From Bombus terrestris (taxonomy: Eukaryota; Arthropoda; Insecta; Hymenoptera; Apidae): 64,000 nt of DNA. Shown one piece after another: positions 48,471 to 61,000 of the stretch. The notes beneath the pieces are model-generated. The model made no database searches. It saw nothing but the letters and a program-made list of their open reading frames with translations, and had not been told where the DNA came from. The translations under genes and the position numbers were made by a program. The stretch lies in the NCBI RefSeq assembly GCF_910591885.1, contig NC_063280.1, forward strand, positions 4,278,001-4,342,000, in the 5' to 3' direction. Every line of letters starts with the position of its first letter. Positions within the stretch are counted from its first letter, which is position 1.

Positions 48471-51400
48471 GTCATAGAACAATAACAATCTTTTTTTAAC
48501 GAATGATCTCTTAAAAGTTGTGAAAACAGTCTTTCATTGCTATTGCAATTAATATGTACAAAAAATGTGGTAAAAATTCAAGAAAGGAAGAAGTACTTAT
48601 ACCCCCGTTTATATACTATTAGGATACTTACAAAAAATAAGGTGAATCCGACAAATCGTTAGAAAGTTATTAAATCTTGTTAAAAATTTTATTTTAAACT
48701 TAGCTACTAGGAATGTTCCTTCAAAATTCTTCTAAATTGTTCCCAAAATTTTTCGCCTTGTCAAATTTTCTCTGATTGATGACTTTCTTAACAATTTTAA
48801 GGAAACCACCAAGTTTCCTAATAAGTAATTATGAACGAGGATGTATAGATGTATGTGTTTAATTTGCAGCCTTTTGTGTTACCAACGTTGCGCTGTGAAC
48901 ATATATTCTATATATTACGAAAGTGGATGCGGCGTTTGATCACGTTGGCCTTGAGCGATTAACTGATTTTGAACAGATTTCAGTTCTGAATTGTTGTATT
49001 GCGATTACAACGTGAATGTTCGAGGATAATATAAATCCTCTTTCGCGATTTACAATTTTATTAACTGCTTCATTTCCTTCTAGTAATCTGCCAATTTATG
49101 TTAAGGATATTCATCGTTTTACGTGACTCGAGCTTATTATAAATGAGAGGATAGATGTAAGGATAGATAAAATTCTGTGAAGCTAGTATAGTATGAGCTA
49201 TGATATAACGAAGTTATAAATTGAATCATAGTATTCTAGTCAGAATAAAAGGCACAAGGTCCTTGTTGGCAGAGGTTGTAGCACGATCGCAAAGAATGGT
49301 TACTTTTGAGTTGAAATCGTACGATATTAAAGGAGTAATGAATTACACGTTTCTTAGAATTTCAGTTTCTCGATAGCCAGAGACGTGTTACAAATTTGAT
49401 ATTTTCAAAGGGTAACATAAAAATACGAGTAGCAGTAAGAGTTGCCGAACATCTCATGGTAGTTCAGTATGTATCACATGCTTCTTTATCATATATAATT
49501 ATAGACATATTTAAAGTAACTATTTATATTGTAATTTTTGTATGTATTCCTAAAGTGGTTTCGTATTTTATTACCATAATCATGATAATCGTGTCATATT
49601 ACAGTTGTATGAAAAATTTTGTGCTGTAGATAGAATATATTTACAAAAATTTTCTATAATCATTGTTCAAATACTTTCATGAGTTACTGTATACATATAG
49701 TGGAAAAATTGATATATTACTCATTTTGCAAACAATAAAAGGGCAATTTGAATTTCATACATTTTAAAGCTTAAAGTGATTAGAAAAGAGCCAAAAGGTT
49801 TGAAAGATCAATTTAATTCAATGAATGTAGTATGAACATACGATTTTTTTTAGCATCAAGATCGATCAAGAATTTTTCTGATAATTGACACCATCATATA
49901 GAATGATACGCAGGAAAAATTCTAAAAGTGTGTGGTAAGTTGTACAAAACGAGGAAACTGTTTAATTCAGGTTCGGTAAATAAATTGTAGGACCCTTTTA
50001 CACTTTGACAAGCACCAGTTATTTTGACTGGTATTGATAATGTGTTAAGGATTAATGTACTAATTGGTAAAAGTATTAAGGAAAGAAAAAATAATACTTA
50101 CAAAACTAAAACGAGTTTTTTTCTCCCATGTAGATAGTGTTAGGAAAAAAGAGAAATGGATGTAATAATTCGATATGAATTAGAAATAGAAACGCAGTTT
50201 TTATACAATATTATAAAGTTTAAAGTTTATCAGAATTAATTTCTATTAAAATACGTACAGAATAATTATTTATCGAAAAGCATACCTTCGGTTCTTTTCC
50301 TCTACAGTTCTTCAACGGAAGATCATACATCGTTCCTCTTCAATTTCTTGATCGTGCAACTACTTCTTGATCCACAGTTTCGCGTTCCTGATCCATTCTC
50401 TCTGCCTTTTTTTCTTTCTCTTCCTTCCATTTTATCTTTCTTTTCGATCATCGCTCTTCGGTGCAACATTTTCCGCGGATTTTTCTCGAGCACTTGTTCC
50501 TGCTCGATCTCCCATCAGTATTTAATTGGCTCTCCTATTCGAACTGCTGTCTGCTCTTCGAAATGAAAAAAGCTCGTTAACTTTAAACAAGCGATACCGC
50601 TGTGCCACCAATTACCGGCCGCTGAAAAAAATCCGCTTTGCGGATTGCCCATTGGGGGTGAAATTCTGCTGGAAACTGTACGACGATGACGTTTGAACAT
50701 ATTTTTTTCTATTTCAGGGATAAAGAGCATTTTCGGTCAGCGGATGTTTATACGAATTCATATTTTTATGAACACAAGCAAAAAATGTCAAAGTTAAGCA
50801 TAGATATGTTTCATGCATTAAAAAAATTATGTTTTGGATATTTTATATACAGGATGCTCCACGGTTTAATACTCAAATTTGATCAGTATATTGTAATACA
50901 AAGATAATCTAGTAAAAGGTCATTTCAAGCCTTTTTAAAGAAGATGTAATAATAATACGAGATATTGATGACTAATTATGCTATTATTTTATAATACTAG
51001 AGTTTTAAAATCGCTAAAAGCTTGCGATAGCCTTACTCGGGGAACTGGAGTGAATATATTTAAGAGTCTGTGTCTCGTATTTCTAGCAATTCTTCTAATA
51101 GGCAAATGATCTTTGCTAACGAATATGATTTAAATCGTTCCCCTCGTAGGCGATGAAAATTGGTTCAATTCGATAACACTGTAATCGCTATGATTGGAGT
51201 GTCGCGTCGTTACTTTCGTGCTTCACACGTGTTTCGACGTGTAGCAAGAATTCGATTGTTAGAAAGAATAATATAAAAAGAATTTCTATGATTTAAGAAA
51301 AACAAATTGTTTATCGTAATGCTACAAATACTCCAATTTCTTTGTAAGGTTAAAAAATCATAGAATCTAAAAGAAATAGCAAACAAGTATACAAATTTTG

Positions 51401-52500
51401 GAATTCTCTTTTACAACCGCAATATTAAAAAAATAGAATTCGTAATGTAAATTGATGGAAAAGAAATTGTTGAGAAAGTCGAATCTTGTGGATTAATAAA
51501 AATAGAAAATGCTACTGAAATGTCATAGAAAATTGTATCTTTTCTAATATAAAGGAGAACGATAATAAGCTGTACAGGTATGAATGTTATGGATTAGAAC
51601 GCAAGGAAATGGAATATTCTGTACGAAATTTACACGTCCTATTAAATCAAGCATTCAGTAGCCTGTTTCCAGATCTGCTTGACAAACATATCCCCGCAGA
51701 CTTATCCCCAGTGTGGCTCTGCGTTTCTCCTGCGTTCAGCGGCTAATAAACTGCATCACGATATTATCAACGTGTCCGATCCATAAATCACCCGAACGTT
51801 GTTCAGTGTCCGAAAAATCGTTATCGCGTGAATTAACAGTGATTAACTAAGGTACGATTTCGTTATTTAAACATATCGTTCTCGTTCCGATTGTTTTAAT
51901 AAATGAAAGCTGTACACTGAAAGCTCAGTTTTCATTTAGAAACGATGTTACGTTTCACACGATACTGTAATAATAATGCCACGATAATACCTAATAATCT
52001 AATATTAATTTCTTAATAATAAATAGCTGATAATGATGAACAAGGAACATTATTCATTTTTACCATTTCAACAGCAAATCATCTCTTTATTTTTTCGCCA
52101 GAAAAGTTTCACTTCTATCTATCTGTAAAAATTCTATAACAATAGCGATATGATAATAATAATAACAGTGGTATACAGAGTAATTATTCAGAGTAATTTT
52201 TTCATCATTTGATCATTTCATCTTCCAAATTTGAACGACTATACAAATATAAATCGTTTGGATATATCTAATTTAATCCAATCTCCCTATACAAAATATC
52301 ACATCTAATCCAAACATCAACTGTTTTATTTTCGAACCAATTTCCATTCAACACCGACTAAAAAAAAAAGAGAAAAAAGCTAGTAATTCCCAACTCTCTG
52401 GACGGAGCAATCAGCGCAATTACCAACAGAAGGTCGAACAGTAGTCTACAACCCTCCGAACATTTTTGCCTCCGCTTGACTGGATCGTGAAAAATAATTT
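48471..52500. other. Non-coding region downstream of the caspase gene
   Basis: Positions 48475-49690 include the parent copy of the flank duplicated at 44735-45400. From 49700 to 52500 I see no gene. A small perfect hairpin, ATCCGC-TTT-GCGGAT, occurs near 50629-50643 in a locally GC-richer patch (50280-50700). A second, GC-richer and possibly conserved patch lies at 51650-51850. Open frames at 50348-50907 lack motifs. Confidence 0.5.
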
Positions 52501-55500
52501 AACTAACGACTTCCTTTGACGTAGATCACTCATGGATCGCGTCATTCAATGATATGTACGTTTATAGTAATTTCCGGACTAGGCAACCTCCGGAGGACGA
52601 TGACCAGGGTCATAGTCGATGCCAGTGGAGCAGTTTCGGCGTCGACAGGCATTCGTGTGTTGGGACCAGGGGCGGAATGGAGCGAAAGAGGAAGAGGGGA
52701 GACACGATTCTGGCCGTGGAGCAAACGTAAGAGTCAGGAGTTTGCGCGAACAGATCAATACTGCCCCCGCACGTGGATTCGTCTCTTTCCTTACACGCCT
52801 TTCTCTCTCAGCCTGTCTAGCGTAAAAATCTCGCTGGCCTATCCTGTCCTCTTTCATCTCTGCTCGCTTTTCCACTTCCTTTTCCTTGCTATTGCTCCGG
52901 TTCCTCTAGCACCGTGCCTCTATTTCCCTATTTTTCCTTTTCAATCTTTTCTCCTTTCGTTTTGTTCCAGTCTCTATACAGTCTGAGGTACATTCACGCG
53001 TCTCTTTCTACCTCTTTAATCTCATTCCTCTAACTTTCACCCCGCACGATTTTCTTCGTCCTTCTCGTTCGTTTGCATTCTTTCTACTCTCCGTTTTATT
53101 GTCTGTCTGAGAAGGAATTCGCGGCGTTTATTAGGGATTATTTAGGGATCTGAAAAAATTTATGTATTTCTAGGATCTTCGAGATTTTTGAAATTGTGGT
53201 TAGAAAATTTAGTAATTATAAATTTTCTTGCGAGACAAATTTTCTCGTACTTTTATCTTAAGTATCTACACTGAGAATCTACAGTTCAAGGAAACTTGAA
53301 AAATTTGATCTATTTTATTATCTATGTATCATTTAAAACTATTTTACCTATTGCTCCGGTTTCTCTAGTACCGTGTCTATTTTTCTATTTTTCCTCTTCA
53401 ATCTTTCTTCAATTTTGTTTTGTTCGACCCTCAATGAGGCCTGAGTTATATACGCGCGTCTTTTCTTACGCTTTTAATCTCGTTTATCTGACTCTCGTCC
53501 CGCACGATTTTCCTCTACTTTTCGTCCGTTTACTTCTCTTCACTAACATACTGCTTAATTTCTCTCTTCTCACTCGTAGCAAGTTCGCGTGCGAGTCTGG
53601 ATTTCTTCGGCCTACCAGAGGATCTTCTCATCACTACACCTCCTGAGTTAGAGTAATCGTGTACATATTCCCCTTTTCAGGAACGCTGCTCTTCGTTGTC
53701 AAGTTTCTTTCTTTCCTCTCTCCTAGAATCCTTTCCTTATTTTTCGTCCCTTTTTCACATGTTTATGGATCTTCCTTCTTCTCCTGACTGGTTATATTAT
53801 ATCTGTGTTTCGATCATGTCCACACGATGACTAAAATTTTATATCCTTTGCATCTTATCCTTTCTCTTCATTTAAACGTTTGTTAAAGAAAAATATTTTG
53901 ATTAAAAGTGTATGAAATGTTTTAATCATAAATATTGAAATCTCTCAGAGCTGCTTATCGCAATAGTCACGCGCAATGTTTTCATTTCCGTGCTGTGAAT
54001 GAAACGTGAATAAAAGTGTCACCCCTTTGTTTTATAATTATTAAACGATCTTCAGCTCTGTCACACGTAATAAAGCGCAGAAAGGAGAATGAGCCCAGTT
54101 CATCGATTCTCATCTCGTTTCTATTCAATATAGAACTTCCTCCTTTTATCTTCCTTTATTCCCGTATCTGTTTATTCTGTCCTTCAGACTTCAGCCTGAA
54201 ATTCGGTTCTACCCTTCCAACAAGTAAGTTTTACTTCTAGACAGGACTATACAGCCGCTTTCATCTTACCGTGTGTTCATCGACGCACGTATAGTTGGTG
54301 CAAGATATACAGTGAGATTATAAATTGACGTGTTGACTGCTGATAACGCCCCGACATGATCTGATTGCTGCCAGAAACGGGTGGGGCCACGTTGGCATCA
54401 TGATCAAATTCTTTTCCAAAGCAATTTTTTTCAATGAATTCATATATAGATATTGTTTCTGATTTCTAATCAATTGCTTTGAATGTTGCTTCAAATGTAC
54501 GAATACTTTCGTAAGTATTACAGTAAATTACTGACACTAAATCCTTGACACTTTTATCTGAATTAATTGCTACGTTACTAATCCGATATTTCACAATGGA
54601 AGGTAGGACATTTCAACTAATAATGGCTGTATGACGCCTGACCGATTTTACGAGCTCACTGTATCGCTTCTACCGACTATACACGCGTTCTTCCCGCAAC
54701 GTACGACCCTTCTCTATTTGTATCGTAACCTCCCTCGACCTTCCTTTTATCTTCCTCCATGCTTTATCCCTTTTTTTCGCTACCCTCTTTGTGAGCCCCT
54801 AGCCTAGTGTCTCTGTTTCCGCGTACCTTCTCTTTCCTCCCCCATTTTCCTACTTTTATCCCTCATTCTATCCCTTTTACTCTTTGCTATTTTCCAACCC
54901 TCTCTTCTCATCTTTATTCCTCTTTGTTCATCGCGTTAGCTAGCCTCTATCCTCGCCTGGAGCTCTTCGACTATCGTTTCTAGTCGACGTTTCGTAGCCT
55001 CTTCCTGTTTCTGCATACACCGGTATATGCGATATTTCTGTCCTCGTTTTGAGAATCATATATATGTACGTTGTCTCTGTCACACAGAGTTTCTCTCGTC
55101 CGTTCATTCAGCACACAACATGCTTCGTCGTTTTTAGATCCTCGTCTCGTTTTCACCTTCGTCGCTTCTCGCTGTTTGAACGCAGTTTTCAGTACTGCCG
55201 CTGTTTCCCTTGATCTCTCCCTTTGTGTCGCGTTCCTCCGCGTTTGCTCTCCCATCCTCCTCTTGGTACCTATACGTGCACACGTGTATGGATATGTGCG
55301 CGTTTTTTTGCGGCTGCAGGTATCTAATGTTTCATCCACTTTTCGGTTCTTCGTTCTTTCATCCGTTCTATGCTGTTCTGCTTTGGCTATACTTTTCTAT
55401 CCTGTGTTTTATTTACTGGAAGTGTTCGTGATAGGTATTAGAGATTATTTAGAAATCTTATACAATTTATATGCGTTTTTAAGATCCTCGAGATTTTTTA

Positions 55501-57417
55501 AATCGCTGTTAAGGAATTTAATAATCATAAAACTTGTAGGAAAATTTCGTCTTTTACTTTTATTTTCAGAATTTATAGAGAAGGTAGAAATCGAAGGAAC
55601 CTTTAAAATTTTTGAGGAATTTTTAAGAATTGATAATTTGCTAATTTTTATATCGAAAAGAGTATTCTTTTTAAACTGTTTCATCTGTGTGGTATTAGTA
55701 CGTACTTTCTTGCATCATAAAAATGACTAATTACTTCAAAAATTCTATTCTAATTTTATCGCTGTAATTAGTTTTCAATTGGCCTAAATTATCAACTTTG
55801 GAAGGAATGTTGAATTTTCAATTTCTAATACTAAATTAGCCCGTATTATTTGAGGTAACATTGTTTCTTCAACTCGCGATACTTGCGCTGCCATTTCCAT
55901 TTCAAGTTGCAACCTTTTTCTACTTGTATGTCGCGGTCGGTCCGTTTCCATCAGCATCACTGTCTATACTTTTCGTTTATCCTTCCTTTACCTAGCTGCC
56001 ATTCTCTTTCGCGTTTCTCCCGGCCGTCTACCTCGTCATAGGTTTTCTGTCACTTTTCTATCTCCCGTGTCGCGTTCCTTTGCGTTTTGCCCCCGATATC
56101 TTTCTATTCCTGTCGTAACAGCAACTTTGTCACGTTTCCTCTTAATTCGCAATTCTTCTCGGCCCCTTTCTTCTCTTTCCTTCTTCCACCCCTCTTTCCT
56201 CTTTCGCTGCTGTAAACGATGCTTTATCATCTCCAATTTTCTATCTTGTATCTCCTCTATGGGCGCTGTTTTTCTTATATATCTTTTTCTTTTTATATCA
56301 CTTTTTTAACACACATTCTTTTTTAAATTCATTTTTTCTTTAGGATGACAAACGGTCCTCTTTATTTTCTTGATCCTTGCTTCCAATTTTTGCTGCTGAT
56401 TCGCTGTAATAAATCGTCTAATGTGTTTTCATCTCCTGCTACCACTTCAAACTTTTTTGTTTTTCAGATCATTTTTTTCATTTCTTCCGTTTCTTTCCTC
56501 CAACTATTTGTCCCTGTTTGCCGGATTCATTTTATCCCCTCCTTTCCGTTGAATGTTTACAAACAACTAAATCATATAGCTCGAAGCTTTCCATCATCGT
56601 TTTAGCAGGAAATTCTATTTTACAAGCTCTTACACTTTGTATCAACATCTTGCTTTGCATTTGAATTCCTTCTCGTGCTCCGGTCTTCCCCCCGCTTCTC
56701 CGTGTTGTATCCCCCGGATCATAAGCTTATCTACCCTCAACCCACTTTCACCCCGTGGATTTCCTACATTTCCATTTCCTACCGTTTTCTCCTTTAGTTC
56801 ACCTTTTTGCGTCTCTCTCGCGTTTATTGCCTTTCGATAACTTCTATGTTTGTTTTTTCAGTTTCGCTTCTCTTTTCAGATCTACTTCATCTTTATCTCT
56901 TCTCCGTGTTCTGCTCCATCGTCCCCCTTCAACAGCCTGTTTCGCTTCCACGGATCGTCCCTGCCCTTCGACAATCTCTATCTTCATCTCTCGTCCATTC
57001 CTCCTACGCCACTCAGGAGCTCCCATCTCTTTCCGTTTTTAATTTCATCCCTCTCCCTCCTTTAGAGAGTATCCGTGTTTCTTTCTTTCCGCCTCTTCTC
57101 CTCTCCAATTTCAGTCATCTTTCTCCCCTCCACGATATCTATCTTTCTCTTTTTCCCTGTTCCATCTCGCTTTTTCCTCTCCTCCCCCCGGCAAACTTTA
57201 TCTGCGTCTCTTTCCTTCGTTTCACCCTTCTATCCTCGTTTTACTCTCCCTGTACCCCCTTTAACATTTTCTTTTTCCCTCGCACTCCCACGTACCTTTC
57301 AACATACCTTTCTCTTTCTCCCTTTCATACCACCCCTGTATTTCCCCTTTCGCTCCTCTTTTCATCCTTCGTAGTATTTTTCTTTCTCTTTTCAGATCCT
57401 GCTTTCTACGGAGAATA
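52500..57417. repeat. Pyrimidine-rich, strand-asymmetric block with diverged internal repeats
   Basis: The plus strand is dominated by C and T for about 5 kb, most extreme at 56,640-57,410. At least two internal similarities are visible. 52885-53080 matches 53345-53545, sharing TGCTCCGGTTCCTCTAG-like and CCGCACGATTTTC. 53133-53269 matches 55432-55569, sharing ATTA-GATTATTTAG and GATCTTCGAGATTTTT-like. A further match, GTGTCGCGTTCCT, recurs at 55226 and 56068. Long open frames on both strands (for example 55071-55730, 56807-57418) are rich in Ser/Phe/Leu/Pro or Arg/Glu/Lys as expected from CT or GA bias. They show no domain and are not annotated as genes. Confidence 0.65.
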
Positions 57418-57443
57418 GAAAGAGAGAGAGAGAGAGAGAGAGA
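57418..57443. repeat. (GA)n microsatellite at the edge of the pyrimidine-rich block
   Basis: An AGAGAG run of about 12 units sits exactly where the plus strand switches from CT-rich to mixed composition. GA repeats are common near insect promoters, where GAGA-binding proteins act, but no functional claim can be made from this alone. Confidence 0.85.
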
Positions 57444-57678
57444 ATTACAAGCGAAAAAGACGGAGGCCAAATTAAACAGAGGAAGATGGACAAACAGAGA
57501 GGGAGCGAGGTAAATGTCATTCCCCTCCTTCGTAGACACCATCCCTCGCCCCCTTGCGTGGCAACAGCTTCCATCCTTCTCCCTCTCCGTCTGCGGCACG
57601 ACTCCCTGGCAAGGTGGCGGTCCAGCGCGCACGGCCTATCAGCCGTACGGGATGCTGCGAGTCCGGAGTACTAGATTC

Positions 57679-58057
57679 AGTCGTACGCTTGGCTCCCTCC
57701 TGTCGCCGTCGTTGTGTTCGCGTACGCTCTTCTCGCGCACGATCCTCGTTAAAAGCATCCGCGTGTCGCGACCACCAGCCAATCTTCCACCGACCCATCC
57801 GTCACGCGTCTTCACGTCTTCGTCCCTTCTCCACGTCTACCCCCGCGTCGCGCCTGTGTGCTTTCCACGCGTCTACGTTTTCTCTGTTCGTCGACCCCTT
57901 TCTGAACCGGCAACCTTTTTGGTCGCCGTTTCACGTAAACGAAAAAACGAGACACAACGTCGATCTCCGTCCAAGGAGATCCGATTCCTAGTATCCAGCT
58001 GGAAATCGAAGCGGAGTCAGCAGTATGGGGATTCTCACGTGAGAGGCGTGTTCCGGG
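57679..58057 (+). other. Candidate promoter and non-coding first exon of an off-window gene
   Basis: A GC-rich stretch contains an arthropod initiator-like TTCAGTCGTACG (A at 57679) and ends at a strong splice donor, CCGGG then GTAAGTCG, with GT at 58058. No in-frame protein of recognisable type is present; the open frame through it (57514-58071) lacks domains. I read it as a 5' UTR exon of a gene whose coding exons lie to the right of the window. The start is inferred from one short motif and could be wrong. Confidence 0.35.
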
Positions 58058-61000
58058 GTAAGTCGCCATAACATCTTCCTCCTTTCGTTCGAGAAACCAG
58101 CCACGTTTCTCCTTCGCTTTGCTTCATTCGCGTTTGTTTTCCTGGGGAGAAAAACTGATTTTTCGTGTATCTTTTTTCTCTGTCGAAGCTGGGGAAATTC
58201 GAATTTGTTATTCGTTTAATGTATTTTACTGTTTCTTAAGAATTGCCTGTGGGAAGAAAATGCAGACTTCTTTCCTTGAGGTTTGTCTCAGGAAAAGGAA
58301 ACGTAATCTCTAAATCATTTTTTCTTTTATGCTTCTTGTCGAACATTATTTATTTGTTGTATCTTCGATTTCTTATAAGCTGCTTCAGGGAAGAAAAACG
58401 TAATCTTTGATCTATTCTTTCTTTCTCTTTTCAACAGAAATATTGATAGGCATGTCCTTTACCTACGTGTTTGGTTTTTGGAAAGAAGAAAGATCTAAAG
58501 ATCTACAAGCTTTTAGAATAAGTTTTCTTTCTTTTCATTTCTTGATTAAATATTTAGTAGAAGAGTTTTGAGACTATTGGTTTTCGTAAAAGAGAAAATG
58601 TGAAAGTATATGTGATTCAAAGATTAAGTGCGGTAGTAAATGTGTTTTGAATGGATCAGAATAGATAGATGTACAGGGTAACTCAGGAACAATTCTTTAA
58701 GAGTAAACAATAGCTGTTTGGCTTATTTGGATCTAAGAATGAAACCTAACTATTTATTAAGTATTATTTAATCATTCTGTAAGCTTGGAGCAAAAATCCG
58801 TTGCTTTGATTGACTTTCCGTTTGACACTTCCATCGGTGTTGGTTGAACGGTTAAACAGTTTTCTTTGGGAAAACAAACAGCGCTGCAAATGAGGCGCTT
58901 CGTCCTTTGTCACGTCGCTTCACCGAGGAGTGCTATAATCGTCCTTTGTTATTGTCCTCCTCTGTCATATATGAAATGGCATTGTAATGAAAACATATCA
59001 GGACGTGGACAGTAGAATAGAATGCAAGCTGAGAGATTAATTCTACTTACTAAATTAGTAAACGGAAATTTTAATTAAAACGGAATTTTCTTATATTCAG
59101 TGTGGAATTTAAAATGTATAAGATATAAGTACGAGATAAATACTAGAGAAGATACAAGAAGAAAATTAGTAAAAATCTTTTATAAATTTTCTTATGAATA
59201 TATTACAGCTAGTGCGTAATGTATTTTAATGTTATCTGGTAATGTATTCTAGTGCTTGAAAGAATTCAGATTTCTGTAATACTTAAGTTAACTTAATCCG
59301 CAATTTATTTTAATCGAAGATTTTGTTTTTTCTGTTTGTTCTCAGATACTCCGATATTCTTTCTATGAACTAGTCTCGATTTAGTATATCGTAAACAAAT
59401 TACAGTATATCTTCTACTTTTTTTTCTTACCCTCAATGATCTTCAACAATCTTTCGAAGAACCATCGCTCAATTAAAATTCACAGTATTCGTCTAAAATT
59501 TATTTCAAAATATTATTTTGTTCTACTATTTTTATAACAAAATTTTCTTCTATAACGAATAATTGTACAAATTTATGTACCAAGTAACATTCTACGATGC
59601 GATACGATAAACAATTTCTACTCTTCTCTCCTCCCTGTTCTCTTCTTTATTCCTTCGATTGAAAGGTGGCTTCAATTGAGGATATCCTGCGGTGAAAATG
59701 TTAAAGCGATCGAGCCAGCCTATCGAGAAAATTTCTTCTTCGAATAGAAGAACAAACCGAGCAACTTCTTAAACTCGTTTCCCCTCTGAGTCTCTGAGCC
59801 ATTTAACCCTTGGTTCTTGCGTTTTTTCCACCTCTTCCTCTTCTCTTTCTTCTACGTTTATTCTTCTCTTTTTTATACATATTCATTTTCTTCGTCTTTT
59901 CCATATGCCTCCTCTCTTTTTTTTTAAATCTCTTCAGAAACGATTCGCGGTCTACAGAGTCTCTAAAATGTCCTTTCATCCATTTCAATTCACCCGACGT
60001 AGTTTTCTACAAATTTATAACGAGCCGCGCGCGCTATTTATTCTTGTCTCGGCCCGGCAACGTTCTGCTCGTTAATTTTTCTCTTCCCCCGTTCCATCTT
60101 CCTCTTTCCTACTCGCTTTTTTTACTTGCTTCATCCTTACCTCCCCCTCCTTTCGTTACACCTAATTAGTAAGCAATTTCAGTAACGAACCAGCCTTTGT
60201 GGGCCGCGGGACAATTACTCGCGTTCCGTTTCACGCGGTATCGCGCGCTTCATCGTGTGCTTCCCTTTTCCACTTATTTCTATTTTTTTCTTATTCCTTC
60301 TTCCCTCTTGTAATTTTTCCATACTTTGAATATTTAGGTTATATATATATATTTGGATTTATTTTTAACTGAAGTATTTATTTGCATTTTGATTAATATC
60401 CCCGTGTACTAATTTACTAAGTAGAATTAGTTCACAGGCTGTAGCCTATTCTTCTGTCCGAGTTCTGATACATTTAAATGACTGTTTCATGGAAAGTTTT
60501 CCTCTTATTTCGTCTTTTCCCTTATCTCTTCCGTTTGCTTGGAATTTTTCGATACTTTAGTTATTTAGGTTTATAGTTCCATTTGCCGTTTTATCTTGAT
60601 ATTGATCTTTGTTTTGTTCTGCTCCCGTTTCTTTTTATATATATATAATTTTAGTGATCTACGTCAGATATTTCATTCTGATAAATAAATTTTGTAACAT
60701 AGGAAATACCGATAATCCATGTGATAGGAAATATGTTAATACTGCACTATTTTACCAGAATAATATCAAAAATGCTAGTTTATGTTACGAACGTAAAATT
60801 ATTTAGAACAAAAATTAATGCGATCTAAATGATCCATGTATGTATACCAGATAGATATTATCATCAAATATATTAGCATCTTACTAAAAAAGCATAATAC
60901 AGAAAATTTAAAAAGGCATGAAAGTGAAATAGAACAAAATTTTGAAAAAGTACTGACAAAAAAAGTAATTCTGTTTATTTATTCTTTGTATTGCCTTCGT

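Noticed and set aside
52549..52986. 145-codon open frame and overlapping minus-strand frames
   Set aside because: All frames in this GC-richer patch are open; there are no motifs and no consistent splice sites.
55071..55730. 219-codon open frame on the plus strand
   Set aside because: It lies in the CT-biased block, is rich in Ser/Phe/Leu/Val as that bias predicts, spans repeat copies, and has no domain or supporting splice logic.
56807..57418. 203-codon open frame with repeated PFDN-like peptides
   Set aside because: The peptide pattern comes from degenerate CT-rich DNA repeats; other frames here are open too, and the opposite strand shows the mirror Arg/Glu/Lys-rich frames.
57514..58071. 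185-codon open frame over the candidate first exon
   Set aside because: Several frames on both strands are open here because of GC-rich, stop-poor composition. No recognisable protein; the donor at 58058 fits a UTR exon better.
58660..58900. Possible transposon end (CAGGGTAACTCAGGAACA)
   Set aside because: The motif resembles some transposon termini, but no partner terminus, coding or second copy is visible in the window.
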